From NCBI GenBank assembly GCA_004794655.1, contig SMMW01000568.1, positions 1,043,001 through 1,107,000 of the forward strand: 64,000 nt of DNA. Direction: 5' to 3'. This DNA comes from Marisa cornuarietis. Taxonomy: Eukaryota; Mollusca; Gastropoda; Architaenioglossa; Ampullariidae. The position numbers and the translations under genes were made by a program. This document shows, one piece after another, positions 36,384 through 48,229 of this stretch. Each line of letters opens with the position of its first letter. Position 1 is the first letter of the stretch. The notes beneath the pieces were generated by a model, which saw nothing but the letters and a program-made list of their open reading frames with translations, was not told the DNA's origin and did no database searches.

Positions 36384-36936
36384 CTTCGCAACCTACTCCT
36401 ATTATGTAGCTACGAACCACCGCTTGCGAATGGACCACCCCCCTCTCCTGTACCAGCTTTGCATGAAATCACTTACAATCGTCAAGCGTACAGCAACGGT
36501 AACCAAGCCAAGCTATAGTTCTAACAGCTACGTAATCAGGAATACGACACCAACTTACATGCTCTCTTACACACTGTCTGCCTCCCGCTAGCTTGAACGA
36601 AATCACTGACAATCGCTAACAACACAACAGCCAAGTAAGAAAAGCGATGAACCAGCGTATCCTCACCATTCACAATTAACAAACTCACGCGCTCTCAACA
36701 GCTACAAAAGAAAAGCAATAAACAGGTTATCTACCAAAATAACCACACCAATCACACACCTCTGACTCTGCTAGTGTGATGGAAACAACCTACAATGGAG
36801 GAGAAAACCGGAGCACCCGGAGAAAACCCCCGACAATCAATCCTGCGAACAGGTGTCACATACAAGCGAGACCGGGAACAAAAGAATGAACCGCGCTCTC
36901 CCTGCCTTGGTGACCAGCAAGCGCTACACGCCATGC
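36384..36936. other. Noncoding flank of the gag-like region
   Basis: It could contain the 5' LTR of the minus-strand element, but I could not find a matching second LTR, so none is annotated. Confidence 0.35.
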
Positions 36937-37558
36937 CAGAGGTTTTCAAACTTTTATAGAGGAGTACCACTTTCGACAATTCGAATGGACCGAGTACCAC
37001 CTCCTAACCCTACCCCTGGGAATATATATATATACTAGTCTAGAACTTAGTCTTAGGTTCGCCGGTATTTAGTATAATGATTTAGTCAGCAGTTAGTTAA
37101 TTGTTAATATTTCATGATTTAAATATCTTTCATTCAATATGTATATGATCCATTTTGTTATGTGTATAAATATGTAAACGTGTCTCCGCGTCTGACAAAC
37201 TTTTAACTGTTGGTGACCCGGCGGTCACAACTCCCACAGACCCCACTTACCTATCGCGGGTAAACGGAGTAAATATGCCGAGTGCTGTCAATCAGGATTA
37301 CAAGGGTCTGGTTCCCAATATTCGTGACGCCCTCTTAATGGCTTAATATCCGGACACTAAGACATTCCTGCCTCTGGGTTTGCCACACATGGCCATATGC
37401 AAGGCTTCACCCGCAGCAATGACAGCGAACATCCAACCCCCGTAAAATATATATATATATATACGCGTTCTTTTATTTTGACGTATGGTGCTCGCGTACC
37501 ACCCGTCATACCTTCGCGTACCACTACTGGTACGCGTACCACAGTTTGAAAACCTCTG
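36937..37558. mobile_element. Putative hAT-like nonautonomous DNA transposon
   Basis: The left end CAGAGGTTTTCAAACT and the right end AGTTTGAAAACCTCTG are perfect 16-bp inverted repeats. CAGnGGTTnTCAAACTnTGG is a common hAT terminus. Subterminal GTACCAC and GGTACGCG motifs recur at both ends. There is no transposase. The flanking 8-mers do not match (CGCCATGC and TTTAGATA), so a target-site duplication is not supported. The interior contains a possible LTR-element leader at about 37205-37300. Confidence 0.5.
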
Positions 37559-39418
37559 TTTAGATAATAAAGCAATACAGTTGCAGTAATTGTTGTTTTA
37601 AATTCCTCGCCTATTCGAACAGTCAAGTACTGTATTGGTATTCCGCCTCAGGGTGCGCCTCTACTATGCCAATATCAGTACTCAAATTCAGATTCAAGTT
37701 TTTCTACAGTAGCAGCAAGCCATTTATTAACAGTATTATTGTAGCCATAACGCTAATCTTACCTGTCTGTACACATACCCATCATGACTGACACTAACTC
37801 CTGCAGTTACAATCATTGGCCTCAAGAGACATGGATGCATTGGATGATTACCTGAATGTACATGTAATTAATGTATTTATTTTCATGCATCTGTTTTTAT
37901 GCATTATGCATATTTTAAAAATGTTGTACGCATTTCTCTAGCAGTTCAATTCGTCCTGTTTGTGTATCTATATGATTAGGTGAAATGCATGTTTTTCTGT
38001 ATCCAATCATGTAAAAGTACATATGCAAACTCAGTATGTGGCCATAATAATTCATTATTTTAAATTCCAGTGTTGGATTTGTAATGTTTCATATGCTCCT
38101 TGGTATACTAGGAACATCTGTAAATGTCCATCAAATAGAACGATAAAATTTTTATATATAGATAGATGTAAAGCTCAGCAACAAGCAGAACACACTTCGT
38201 CATTTAACACACGCTTACTAAGACAATCTCAAATCAAATAACATTAACATTTTCTAGAGATAAAACGATGAAAGTATTAAAATTCTTTGAAAGAAAGATT
38301 TTAATTCAAGAGTTCATAAGTTTTATTATTTTTTGCCTGCGAAGTATTACTAATCTCGTGTTCGAGGGACGAAAACTTACCCCACAACTAGATAGTTGTC
38401 GGTGCATGTCAACTCCAGCCACTTCATTCAATCCCGGCTAAATGTTTCGGGTGGACACACGCCAATCTCAGAAGTTTTTATTGTGTAACGTTCTTTAACA
38501 TCACTATCTTTCAAAAGTTCTCCTCACTCGCGCTCATTCGTCTGCTTACTGCGCAAAATGCCGGACGGAAGTGTGTGTATCACGTGACTTGTTAGTCGTG
38601 AAAACAATGTGCGTGTTTGTGTGTGATCCCACTACATATCACGTATTTTATTATCATAAATAGAAACATCATTAGCAGTCTGGCTTACGAATGTTGTTTC
38701 TTTCTGAGCGCTTACGTCTACGAACTCAGGTGCACACGCGCGTGCCCACAGAATAAAAGGGAAGCAATCGATGGTTTCTGTCCTACTGACCTCAGCGCTA
38801 GAATAACGTAATTTTAACGATTTAACTTCAATAAAGGCCGCAAAAAATTAGATTGACCACCTGGTGCTGAGTGTTTTCGTGTAATTTTCAACAGACCGGC
38901 AAATAGGGAGACAGAAAAAGACTGACAGACATGGAGACTGATACAAAGACCGATTCGCAAAGTTTCAGACAGACATAAAAACCAGCTGATAGGAAGATAG
39001 ACAAGCATATATAATGACCGACCGTCATGACCGAGTGGATGGCTGTATAGCGGAATGAATAGTTCCAAATGTTAAGAACTTGTTTAATTATTAGTTCTTT
39101 CGTCAGCTTGGATCCTCTTAACCGATACAAAATAATTTCTAATTTTGCCGCCTGTTCACATTGGAGAATTTCTCAAGTTTAGAACAAGGGAAAGCATAGA
39201 GCAGAGTCTGAAAATAAATTATAATTTTTACCATTCATATTTTAATTGGATGTTACAGCAAAATTTGATAACTACATTTTCTATGGTACAACACACAGGT
39301 AGGTATACACCTACTGAAACTATTTGGTCCGTTCGAGACAGCACAGTTCGTACATCAATACAAATACACGCAATTGATATGTAGACGCGTGTATAACACA
39401 GCACAACACGCACGCACG

Positions 39419-39459
<41 letters not shown>

Positions 39460-39600
39460 ATAGAGATACAACCGCGCGAGCGCACACACACAGATATATA
39501 TATATATAAAGGTACATGCGCCTAAAGTCAATCTCCTTCGTTCCTTCCTTATTTCCTTCCTTCCTTCCTCTGATCATAGAATAGGTCGTGATGTCGTGAA
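37559..39600. other. Intergenic DNA, 3' flank of CHY-E
   Basis: No gene seen. From about 38600 it is a copy of the CHY-D 3' flank. (CA)n lies at 39424-39457 and (TTCC)n at about 39537-39568. Confidence 0.45.
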
Positions 39601-39605
39601 AAGAG

Positions 39606-39611
39606 TTTATT
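39606..39611 (-). terminator. Poly(A) signal of CHY-E
   Basis: AATAAA on the minus strand, about 160 bases past the stop. Confidence 0.6.
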
Positions 39612-39769
39612 CTCATGTTAAGAACATCACATGAAAAAGTAGCCAGTGGTACAGACTGAGAAAGTACATGTTATTTCTGAAAGCTAAGGGTAGTCATCAT
39701 CAGCTTACACTGAAAGCCGGGACCTTCTGTCTCCGGTGGAAGAATCACTATTCACACTATTTTGTAAGC

Positions 39770-42671
39770 TTATGAGTAGGCGTTGGTCTTGAGCCAGTCA
39801 GCATACTTGGAAACCCGTGTGTAGACACTCGGGTACATTCCACTGCACGTACTGATTCCCCATGAGGTTATACCAGTCAGCACATGCCGTCCATCTCTGC
39901 TACACCGCACAGGACCGCCGCTATCTCCCTAGCAACAGATCACGACGTCAGAAATGGTTATAATTGAGACACCCTGTACATAAAAAAACGACTTTTAAAT
40001 CTGTCATGTACAAACAGATTGTTTTCCTCTAACAATTTTTTAAATTAGCAAACATTATAATAAATTATTGATACAGCTAATTATAAAGGATAGTTCGAAG
40101 GTTTCTGATTGGATTTCTGCTGTAGCGAAGACACTTACATTGCAAGCTTCATGCTCCTGGCCTGGCTTATCGAAGAAGCAGATGTTTGTGTCGTTGATGG
40201 CAGCACCACTGACCAACTGCCAGAGCGTCCAGCACCTGCTGTTGGTGATCTCCGTCAGGTTGATTGTATGCAAGTGGTGGGGCAGGCTTCCTACATCTGT
40301 CACACGAAGACCCCCACCATCGGTTATACACATCACGCGCTTTGCTTGACCCTCAATAATATAATTCTTTTGTTGTTTTCATTAGGCTTTGATTTGGCGT
40401 TGTGGGTGGGTTTTATGAGCTTGTCTGTATGTTAAGTTGGGAGGTTTTCCTTTCGATTTCTGAGAAACACGTTTGTAAATTTGTGATTGTGGATTTAGAC
40501 ACTGGCGTGGTATTATTATTCATAAAATGACACAGATGCCACACAGACTATGCTCATCTGATAATAGTTTATCTGGTTCACTAAATTAATGTTTATTTTC
40601 GTTATTTTTGTTGATTTTTTATTTCTCTTTCATTGTTTTTGCTTCTCGTTGATTTCTTTTTACCTCTGGGGTGCTTTTATTTGTCTTATTGTATGATTTT
40701 TTTTAAGAATCAAGATTGTAAATGATTGCTCCACTAAAGTGGTATGATGATCTAGAAAACGCTTTGCCTAATGTTTGTGTTATGAAGTATGATCATTGCC
40801 CATGTTCTCGTTCTAGAATCAACGGAAGAAATCAAAAAGTCAATGTAATAGTACTAATGTAATAGTCACGTGACGTCTATAACAGACAGAGAACACTGAC
40901 CTACGTTCTTGCCCCAGCCTGACAGTTTGCAGTCCTGGCGGGTCGACGAGGCTGTGTCAGTGTCGAGCTCGATGGGGGAGAGGTAGTCGTTGAAAGTGAG
41001 CGGCGTGGCCAGTTCGCAGATGGCGAGGTCGTTCGGGTAACCAGCTCCATTCGGGTTCCAGTTGTCATGCTGGAATGACAGGACAATCAAGACCCTCAAA
41101 AGACTTCAGAGGTGCTTAGTGCTCAAACATCTAAGCTCCGACATTGTCCATAAGGCTGACCACACATTGTGACTTCGTCGACTAAGTAAGTATCAAAAAT
41201 AATCTGATAGTCTATATTAAGATTTTGTATGGGGACTTGGAGGAATGGCTCTAAATCCTACACCCCCACCACCAATATTCATTACCCTCCGTAATTATTT
41301 ACCAAGGTGAAGGAGAAATTTGACATTTCGATCACATTTTTATTGCCTAGCCTGGGTTACGTACCAGTTTGCACCTTTTGACGACAACTGTCGCCTGGAA
41401 GTCTTCTTGGTTTCTGAGGCCACACTGGACACGACGAGTTCTGGAGAACAAAATGTGTTGATGCCCGGATGTTTGCAGTGCCGCGTTGTAAAGTGAATAT
41501 AAATATCGTGCGTAACCACGTGCTTCTATCTACTAATAGTAATTAAATAGACAAGTATACAAGTTCTCGTGAGGAGAATCACATATTGAGTGAACCACGT
41601 CTATCGTAAAATCTAGCAATGCTTTCTTAACCATCTTGTCTTGATTTTCTTTCAGTATCCATAATTTATGCAAGAAGTTTTTCTCTCTCTATATATATAT
41701 ATATATTAATATGTACCCCATTTCTCACGTTCTGTGAGAAGGGCTGTCTACCGATCTTTTTTAAAACTCCGTGTGCCTATCTGTATCAACCGTATACACC
41801 TCTTTATATCCCATATGATTAACATCTACACATAAACAATATGAATAGTAATTCTAAAGCAAAAATAGTTTATAACCACATTTCTGCATAAAACAAAAAA
41901 TATCAATAGACAGAGTTTATGCCAAGAGAAACCGTAAAGACTCCATAAACTAGTAGTTGCCATAATGCAAAAGACAGAACCCAACCCTTTCCTCATTCGC
42001 CCCTTACCTCCCTTTAGCAATCAACTACCCATTTCTACTTGACGGTTGTGGGTAGGCAAGGGTGGTTTTGCAGCCGCAGGGTGTTGTAAGATGTCCTCTG
42101 CAGCTCTAAACTAGCATTTTGTGTAACCATATCGTTAAATTTTTAAAGAGAAAGGAATTAAGGTTATATCATGTGAAACAGAGAAAGAGACAGATCGATA
42201 GAGAGAAAAAAGAGAGAGAAAAAGACTGAGAGTGAGATCAGTTCAGCAGCGTACAGCCAGCACCTCTCAGATCATTGTCTTCCCTTTATAGAAAGAGCAT
42301 CTTTACACCCTACTTCCCTTTGATTTTAGCGCAGACAGCCTTTCAAGCGATGGGGGCATAGCCCAAGCAAAGCCGGATTTACTTCTAAGAACTTACCCAG
42401 GGATATAGGCGCAGTGGGCAGCTGTGATGATGGTTTTGCTGTTATACACGACGGCGCCGCAGCTGTGGGAGTAGAAGGTGAGGAAATCAAGCTGCAGCGA
42501 GCAGATGTACGGGTGTTCACTGACCGGCGCATTTGCGTTGCTCACGATCCGCACGCTCGCCGCGCCAACGACGTCAGCGACAGCTGCAACAAACACACGT
42601 CGACGGTGCATGCACAGTTTTGCTAGAGTAAAAGCGAGATTTTTTGCACAAAGTATTTGGTGTACTGCTCA

Positions 42672-42715
<44 letters not shown>

Positions 42716-43744
42716 CAAGTCTACTCAGATAAATACAACGAAGGCCCATACAATTATGAACTTTCGGTCTATACGTTGACTCCTTAGTTCACACTGTGTA
42801 ATTTTCATTTGCGAAGAGAAGTTATCTCTAGAACATTGATTTGGGAGAGAACTGTGAAGACAGTCTCTGTTGTCTGAGTATCCCTCCCTCACTCGCACTC
42901 TAGCTTTAAACTTTGATGTAGACACTTCGCTAGACGTGTATCCACCCACACGAACTTGACAAAGGATTATAAAAGTATAACTTTTCTATCCACCCTTTGA
43001 CACCTAACAGGCAATAAATTCTAAAAATGAAACATTTCTGTACGCGGTCACTGAGCTAGGTTCAGAAGAGGTTAGTTGTGTTTTCTATCTTTGTTTTCTG
43101 TTTGTTGTCAGTACTGTTGTTTATTCTTCCGTCCCTCGTGTTCTATCCATTTAGTCCATGTCTCTTTGCCGTTTTTAGCGCTAAGAGCATGCTCTCTATG
43201 AGTGTGAATATGCGCTATACAAATCTTCATTTATTATTATTATTAGTCGTAAGACCAAAACCGCACATCGTGGGGCATTTTATTTTAGTTGTTATCTCCT
43301 ACACGCACAGTGATTCCACGTGCACAAACGTTTAAACATAACGGTGTTATCACACTGACTTGTGTCCACAACCTCTTTTTCATAGGGATACGTGTTCTTT
43401 CACATACGTGAATAAGCACAGTGTCCTGTGACCGAGAATATTTGTATATTCAACCTCCTCCCTCTACCTACATTGGGAAACAAAGCCGCATGTTAAGCAC
43501 ATCAGAATCTAATAAAGTCGTCAAAAACAAAAAAGAGAGAGAAAGAAAGGAAAAACAAAAAGAAAGAAAAAAAGAAGGAAAAATTAAGTAAAGAAAGAAA
43601 CGAAGGAAAAATTAAGGAAAGAAAAGAAAACAAACACAAAGAGGGACAGAAGTGAATGAATAAAACCAGACGATACAATGATGGAAAAAATGAAATAAAA
43701 ATCGCCTTACCGAGGACAGCGCCGATGAGCAGAAGAAGTTTCAT
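39770..43744 (-). CDS. CHY-E: secreted S1 serine protease with Glu189, six exons
   Basis: Exons (minus): 43744-43711, 42583-42397, 41440-41365, 41069-40901, 40296-40139, 39928-39770. The total is 783 nt and 260 residues. The signal peptide is MKLLLLIGAVLAVA. The propeptide ends ASVR and the mature chain starts IVSN at residue 24, so a trypsin-like activator cutting after Arg is expected. The triad is His68, Asp113 and Ser211. Residue 205, equivalent to 189, is Glu (EHEACNGDSGGP); 216 is Gly and 226 is Ser. The acidic pocket floor might favour basic P1 residues, unlike CHY-A to C; this is inference. Exon 3 has the subfamily's two extra cysteines. Exon 4 and the adjacent introns are almost identical to CHY-D, while exon 5 differs at several residues. 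The TATA box is intact, so this is probably the active member of the D/E pair. Confidence 0.9.
42676..42716. repeat. (TCAA)n microsatellite in CHY-E intron 1
   Basis: About 10 TCAA units. The matching site in CHY-D (about 31016-31030) has one unit, so the tract expanded after duplication. Confidence 0.9.
43080..43242 (+). mobile_element. Short LINE 3' tail insertion in CHY-E intron 1
   Basis: It has the same 3' end as the insertion in CHY-C: GCTAAGAGCATGCTCTCTAT, then GCGCTATACAAATCTTC and an (ATT)n tail. The equivalent intron of CHY-D has no insertion (empty site near 31402-31411). TTAGTTGT (43072-43079) and TTAGTCGT (43243-43250) form a 7/8 target-site duplication. Confidence 0.85.
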
Positions 43745-43810
43745 CTTTCTTATCCTCGACTTTCACCAAACGTTTAGTGTACACACCTCTAAGCTCTAAG
43801 TCTAAGGTCT

Positions 43811-43817
43811 TTTTATA
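43811..43817 (-). promoter_or_regulatory. TATA box of CHY-E
   Basis: TATAAAA on the minus strand, 67 bases upstream of the ATG, in the same context as CHY-F. Confidence 0.75.
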
Positions 43818-43859
43818 CCCACACTTCTCCCTTCAGGTACATGAGGGTTCCAGTCATAA

Positions 43860-44019
43860 AAGGCTTACGACGACCGCTGGAGAGAGAATTTATGTGTTTA
43901 TGTGTTGTTGACGAGACCTTAAGGGCCATCACTGTCGCCGTTTCCTTTCATCACCAGATGAAACCCTTCCGACGTCGTATTACAGGCGATTTATTTCTTT
44001 ATTTATTTATTTATTTATT

Positions 44020-44051
<32 letters not shown>

Positions 44052-44850
44052 GCAGCTCAAGGGGAACACAGCTCACTGTTACCGATGACTTAGAGATCAC
44101 CTGCTGCTTCACCATTGAAGGTGATAAGTTTTCCTTAACCCTAGTCACAAATTAGATTTGAAAGTTTGCTTCACGCTGCTAATAAAAGAAAATAGTTTAC
44201 TTTTATCACGTGCTTCAGATGAAATGTTTATTGCGCAGGCCTTTTACTTGAGTGCACTTCAAGCCCAACTTTTCGTCCAGGACTGTCACTGTTATGCTGC
44301 TGTAAATGTGCACCCGAAGCAGAAGAGAGGTAGTTTGTGGTTAGGAAGGGCAGACAAATAAAAGTTCACGATGAAGCAAACATGACATGCGAAGAGCGAG
44401 CGACAGAGCTCATCTAGAACTGGACGATTCTCGAAATCCCGAAATGTGAAAACGTTAAACCGACTGTTTGTCGAACGATTACGTGTAAATTATTTAGGCG
44501 AATGTTTCAGAAGGCATTTAATAGTGTGTATTGCTCAATCTTTGAAACCTTATTTTATCTTCACGTAGTCGAATACTGAGGGAAATATAATACATCACTT
44601 CCTATGATGCAACATCTACACAACTGTAGACACTCTCATTGAAATTTATTTCGTACATTCTTGATAGCACGTCACACAAAGAAATATAAATACACTTATT
44701 CAGTATGTACATTTGCACACAGCACACACACACACATACACATATATATATATACACACAACACAACACATCCAAAAATGTAGATGCACGCATTTAAACT
44801 CAATTCTTCCTTCCATTTATCAGGTATACATCACGACGTCTTGAAAGTAT
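43860..44850. other. Intergenic DNA between CHY-E and CHY-F
   Basis: No gene seen. (TTTA)n followed by (TTG)n occurs at 43991-44053, and (CA)/(TA) runs at 44724-44760. Confidence 0.45.
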
Positions 44851-44856
44851 TTTATT
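44851..44856 (-). terminator. Poly(A) signal of CHY-F
   Basis: AATAAA on the minus strand, about 190 bases past the stop. Confidence 0.6.
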
Positions 44857-45047
44857 CTGACGTTTAAAACATGGAATAAACCAAACCAAACAAAAAAGCG
44901 ACAGACAGCGGTAAAGGAAAAGAAACTACGTCTGATTTTGGAAAGTTAAGGGTAGATATCATCATTTCTTGAAAAAATTAGTGCTTATACTGAAAGCTGA
45001 AACCGGCGGTTTTAGGTCGAAGAAACGCCTCTCGCACTTTTCTGAGC

Positions 45048-46893
45048 TTATGCGTAGGCGTTGGCCGCAAGCCAATCGGAATACTTGGATACCCGGGTGT
45101 AGACACTCGGGTAGGCTCCACTACACGTGCTGATGCCCCAAGAGGTAAGCCCAGTCAGCACTTTCTTTCCGTTTCTGCTGCACCTCACCGGACCGCCGCT
45201 ATCTCCCTGGCAAAGAAAGAATAACCAGTGGTTACCTACTGCGCAAACATCCAGAAAAAAGTCCCAAGGAATCGAACGCCATACCAATGGGAAGAGCAGT
45301 TCATGAGGTCATATCAGAAATGTCAACAATCGTTATGAACAAACAAATCTCTATATTTCTCCTAACTTTTAAAAATTGGAATTTTTTAGAATAAAAAAAA
45401 ATGAATGCAGTCAGTCAGAAATGATTATTTAGTCATTTTTAGCTTTCTGATTTTGGAGCCCGATTTTGGAAACGATTGAAGGCACTCACATTGCAGGCGC
45501 TCTTGTCCTGGCCAACCTCATCGAAGAAGCAGATGTGTGAGTCGAAGATGGTGGCACCGCTGACTGACTGCCAGAGGTCAGAGCACCTGCTGTTGGCTAT
45601 CTTCGTTATGTTAACCTTCTGCAAGGTGTTGGGCAGGCTTCCTCCACCTGTCAAATAAGGCCCCCCAGCATCAATTTTACACATCAGGCGTACTGCTTGA
45701 TCCTCACCTGCTTTCATGCTTCATTTCTTTCTACGCACTGTCCTGTAAATTATCGGCACATGCTAAAATATAGCAGCCAGCTACAGAGTGTGAACAGAAA
45801 CCAGTGACGCCATGAAAGAGAAGACCGACCTACGGTCCTGCCCCAGCCAGACAGTGTGCAGTCCTGACCAGCCCACGAGGCTGAGCCGTCGTCGATCTCG
45901 ATGGGGGAGACGTAGTCGTTGAAGGTGAGTGGTGATGCCAGTTCACAGATGGCGATATCATTCGGGTAGCCAGCACCGTTGGAGTTCCAGTTCTCGTGCT
46001 GGAATGACAGAACGGTCAATTATCAAGGTCGTCAAAATACCTGAAGTTCTTCGGAGGCGGTTAGTACTCGGACACCTAAGCTCCGACATTGTCACTAAAA
46101 CTGAGCACACATCAACTAAAGTATTTTTATGAGGGTTTGGGGAACAGACCCCGCACCCCCACCAAGCGTTTCTCTCCGTAAAAAATAGCAATGGGGTAAA
46201 GTTTTCGTGTGTTAAAAAAAGACTTTAAAGTTTTGATAACATGTTTGTTGCCACAAGTAAGACCTTTTCATTATTGCATTTTGCAGACGATGTGAGCGGG
46301 AACTATAAGTGAATGAAAAAGGTGACAACTTTGGTTGCCGTGAAAGTTTCTTTGATAACTTTGTCTGCTTCAATCTTTAATACAAACTCAAGTTACGCAT
46401 GTCATTAAAGCTGTTATTATTTGGTGCTTCGTAAAGATTTTCCCTCGGAGCAAGTAACTCAGTTGTAATCGTATTCCTTTAAGACTTTTCTATACTTTTT
46501 TGGATTTTATTATACATTAGTATCTGTTTTTGGATTTTAGTAAACATTGGTATTTTTGGAGGCTTCCATCATATACGCCCCTCTACAGCGCATTACTTAC
46601 CACTTTGCATCGGTTGACGGTGACTGTCACCTGGTAGTCGTCCGCATTGTTGAGACGGTGCAAGCCACACTGGACACGACGGGATCTGTAGAGCAAAATT
46701 TGTAAATGTCCGTATCTTTGTGAAGTGAATGTTACTTTCTACATACAGTTAACAAGTTGACAAGCCTACATACAGAGAAGTGGACAAGAAGACAGGGCTA
46801 TCGTGAGGACCAAATATTTACTGAGCCACGTATACCGTAAATATAGCGGCGCTATAATATAAAAAAAAAGAAGCATGTTTTGATTTTCTTTCA

Positions 46894-46955
<62 letters not shown>

Positions 46956-48165
46956 TATACATATATCCCCCACACACCCCTGCTCTGTGATCTTGTCCGC
47001 AGATGCTCTTAGCGTTGACAGCCTGTCAAGTGAGGGGACGTCACCCAGCCAAAGTCGGGTACCCTTTCTAGTAATCTACAAACAATATTCTAACAGCAAA
47101 AATTATTGGAAATTACGTGATTTAATGACATTAAGGAAAGCGTACCCAGAAGAGTCGACGCAGTGAGCAGCTGTGATGATGTTTTTGTTGTTGTACACGA
47201 CGGCACCGCAGCTGTGGGAGTAGGAGATGAGGAAGCGAACCTGCAGCGAGCAGATGTACGGGTGCTCACCGTATGTCGCAGTCTCACCGTTCACGATCCA
47301 CGGGCTCGCTGCGTCACCGTTATCAATAACGGCTGAAAAAAGAAAAAAAAAGAGTGTGTCACGGTGCGTGAGCAGTGTTGTGTTCGAAAGAAAGGCACGG
47401 CAAGAACTTTAGCAAGATGTCTTTGATGTACGTGTCCACTCAAAAAAATGCATGAAAGTATGGCGCTTCTGTCCATACGCTGACACCTTAATTCGAAATG
47501 TAATTGCCCGTGCCCTTTCGTAAGTACGGTTAACTTTTGGTAACTCTGCTTGCAGTCAGGACTAAGCTTGAGCTCTTACTGTGCATGAATGCATCGGGTG
47601 GAACGATGGATGCTCGGGCTAGATAACTGACCACCTTGTCATTACTATATTGATTAAGCGAGTGAAAGGAAATGTTTAAAAAAATGATGTACATAGATTA
47701 TTCAGTTTATTGAAATGTTTGATTAAAGACATTGTTTAGGCTACAACCAAGAATGTTTGCAATTTTGGTTCACCCTGGGAGAGATGGAATTCGGTTTTGA
47801 ATCTTCTATGCATTTTTATGGTTTTCTTTTTACTTCACCATCCTGTATTCATCCCTCTGCCTGTAATTTCAACAATGTGTGTTTGGTGTAAATTTCAAAT
47901 GCATTTTTAATGTAGACAGGTGTGTTTCATGATGCTTTGTCCGAAGTCAAAAAGCTAATATAACACGTTCTTGACAACCAAAACGGCAATTGTTTCATTG
48001 ATGTTGAAAAAATGTGCATAACACAAATGAATTTTATTTAGTGATCATTACTTGTGTGTGAGATTATCAAAAAAAGAAAAAAATGTAAGTCTCACGATAC
48101 GGGGATGAAATAAACTAAAAAGTTTCCTTACCGAGGACAACGCCGATGAGCAGAAGAAGTTTCAT
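45048..48165 (-). CDS. CHY-F: secreted chymotrypsin-like serine protease (S1) with Trp-Ile activation site, six exons
   Basis: Exons (minus): 48165-48132, 47332-47146, 46685-46601, 45998-45830, 45647-45490, 45206-45048. The total is 792 nt and 263 residues. The signal peptide is MKLLLLIGVVL plus AVI. The propeptide ends AASPW and the mature chain begins IVNG at residue 24, so activation requires cleavage after Trp. The triad is His68 (TAAHC), Asp116 (NDIAI) and Ser214 (GDSGGP). Position 189 is Ser (KSACNGDSGGP), 216 Gly and 226 Ser, a chymotrypsin-like pocket. Exon 3 has the extra cysteines (VQCGL, NRCKV) shared with CHY-D and CHY-E and is 9 nt longer. It is the more diverged member of its subfamily, with no duplicate introns, and appears intact. 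The TATA box is present. Confidence 0.92.
46897..46953. repeat. (GT)n microsatellite in CHY-F intron 2
   Basis: About 28 GT units between exons 2 and 3. Confidence 0.95.
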
Positions 48166-48217
48166 CTTTCTTATCCTCGACTTTCACCAAACGTTCTGAG
48201 CGGACAGCTCTAAGATC

Positions 48218-48225
48218 TTTTTATA
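48218..48225 (-). promoter_or_regulatory. TATA box of CHY-F
   Basis: TATAAAAA on the minus strand, 53 bases upstream of the ATG. The sequence between it and the ATG (CTCGACTTTCACCAAACG, 48176-48193) is shared with CHY-D and CHY-E. Confidence 0.75.
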
Positions 48226-48229
48226 CCCA

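Larger units (their letters stand above)
38600..43860. repeat. Segmental duplication unit 4 (with CHY-E), paired with 27060-32010
   Basis: Collinear copy of the CHY-D unit. It differs by a LINE tail at 43.08-43.24 kb, a (TCAA)n expansion at 42676-42715 and smaller indels. Confidence 0.75.

Noticed and set aside
46766..47166. Frames rich in Cys-Val or His-Thr repeats (also at 12.1, 17.7, 19.3, 49.7 and 50.3 kb)
   Set aside because: They arise from (GT)n/(CA)n microsatellites and have no other protein signal.
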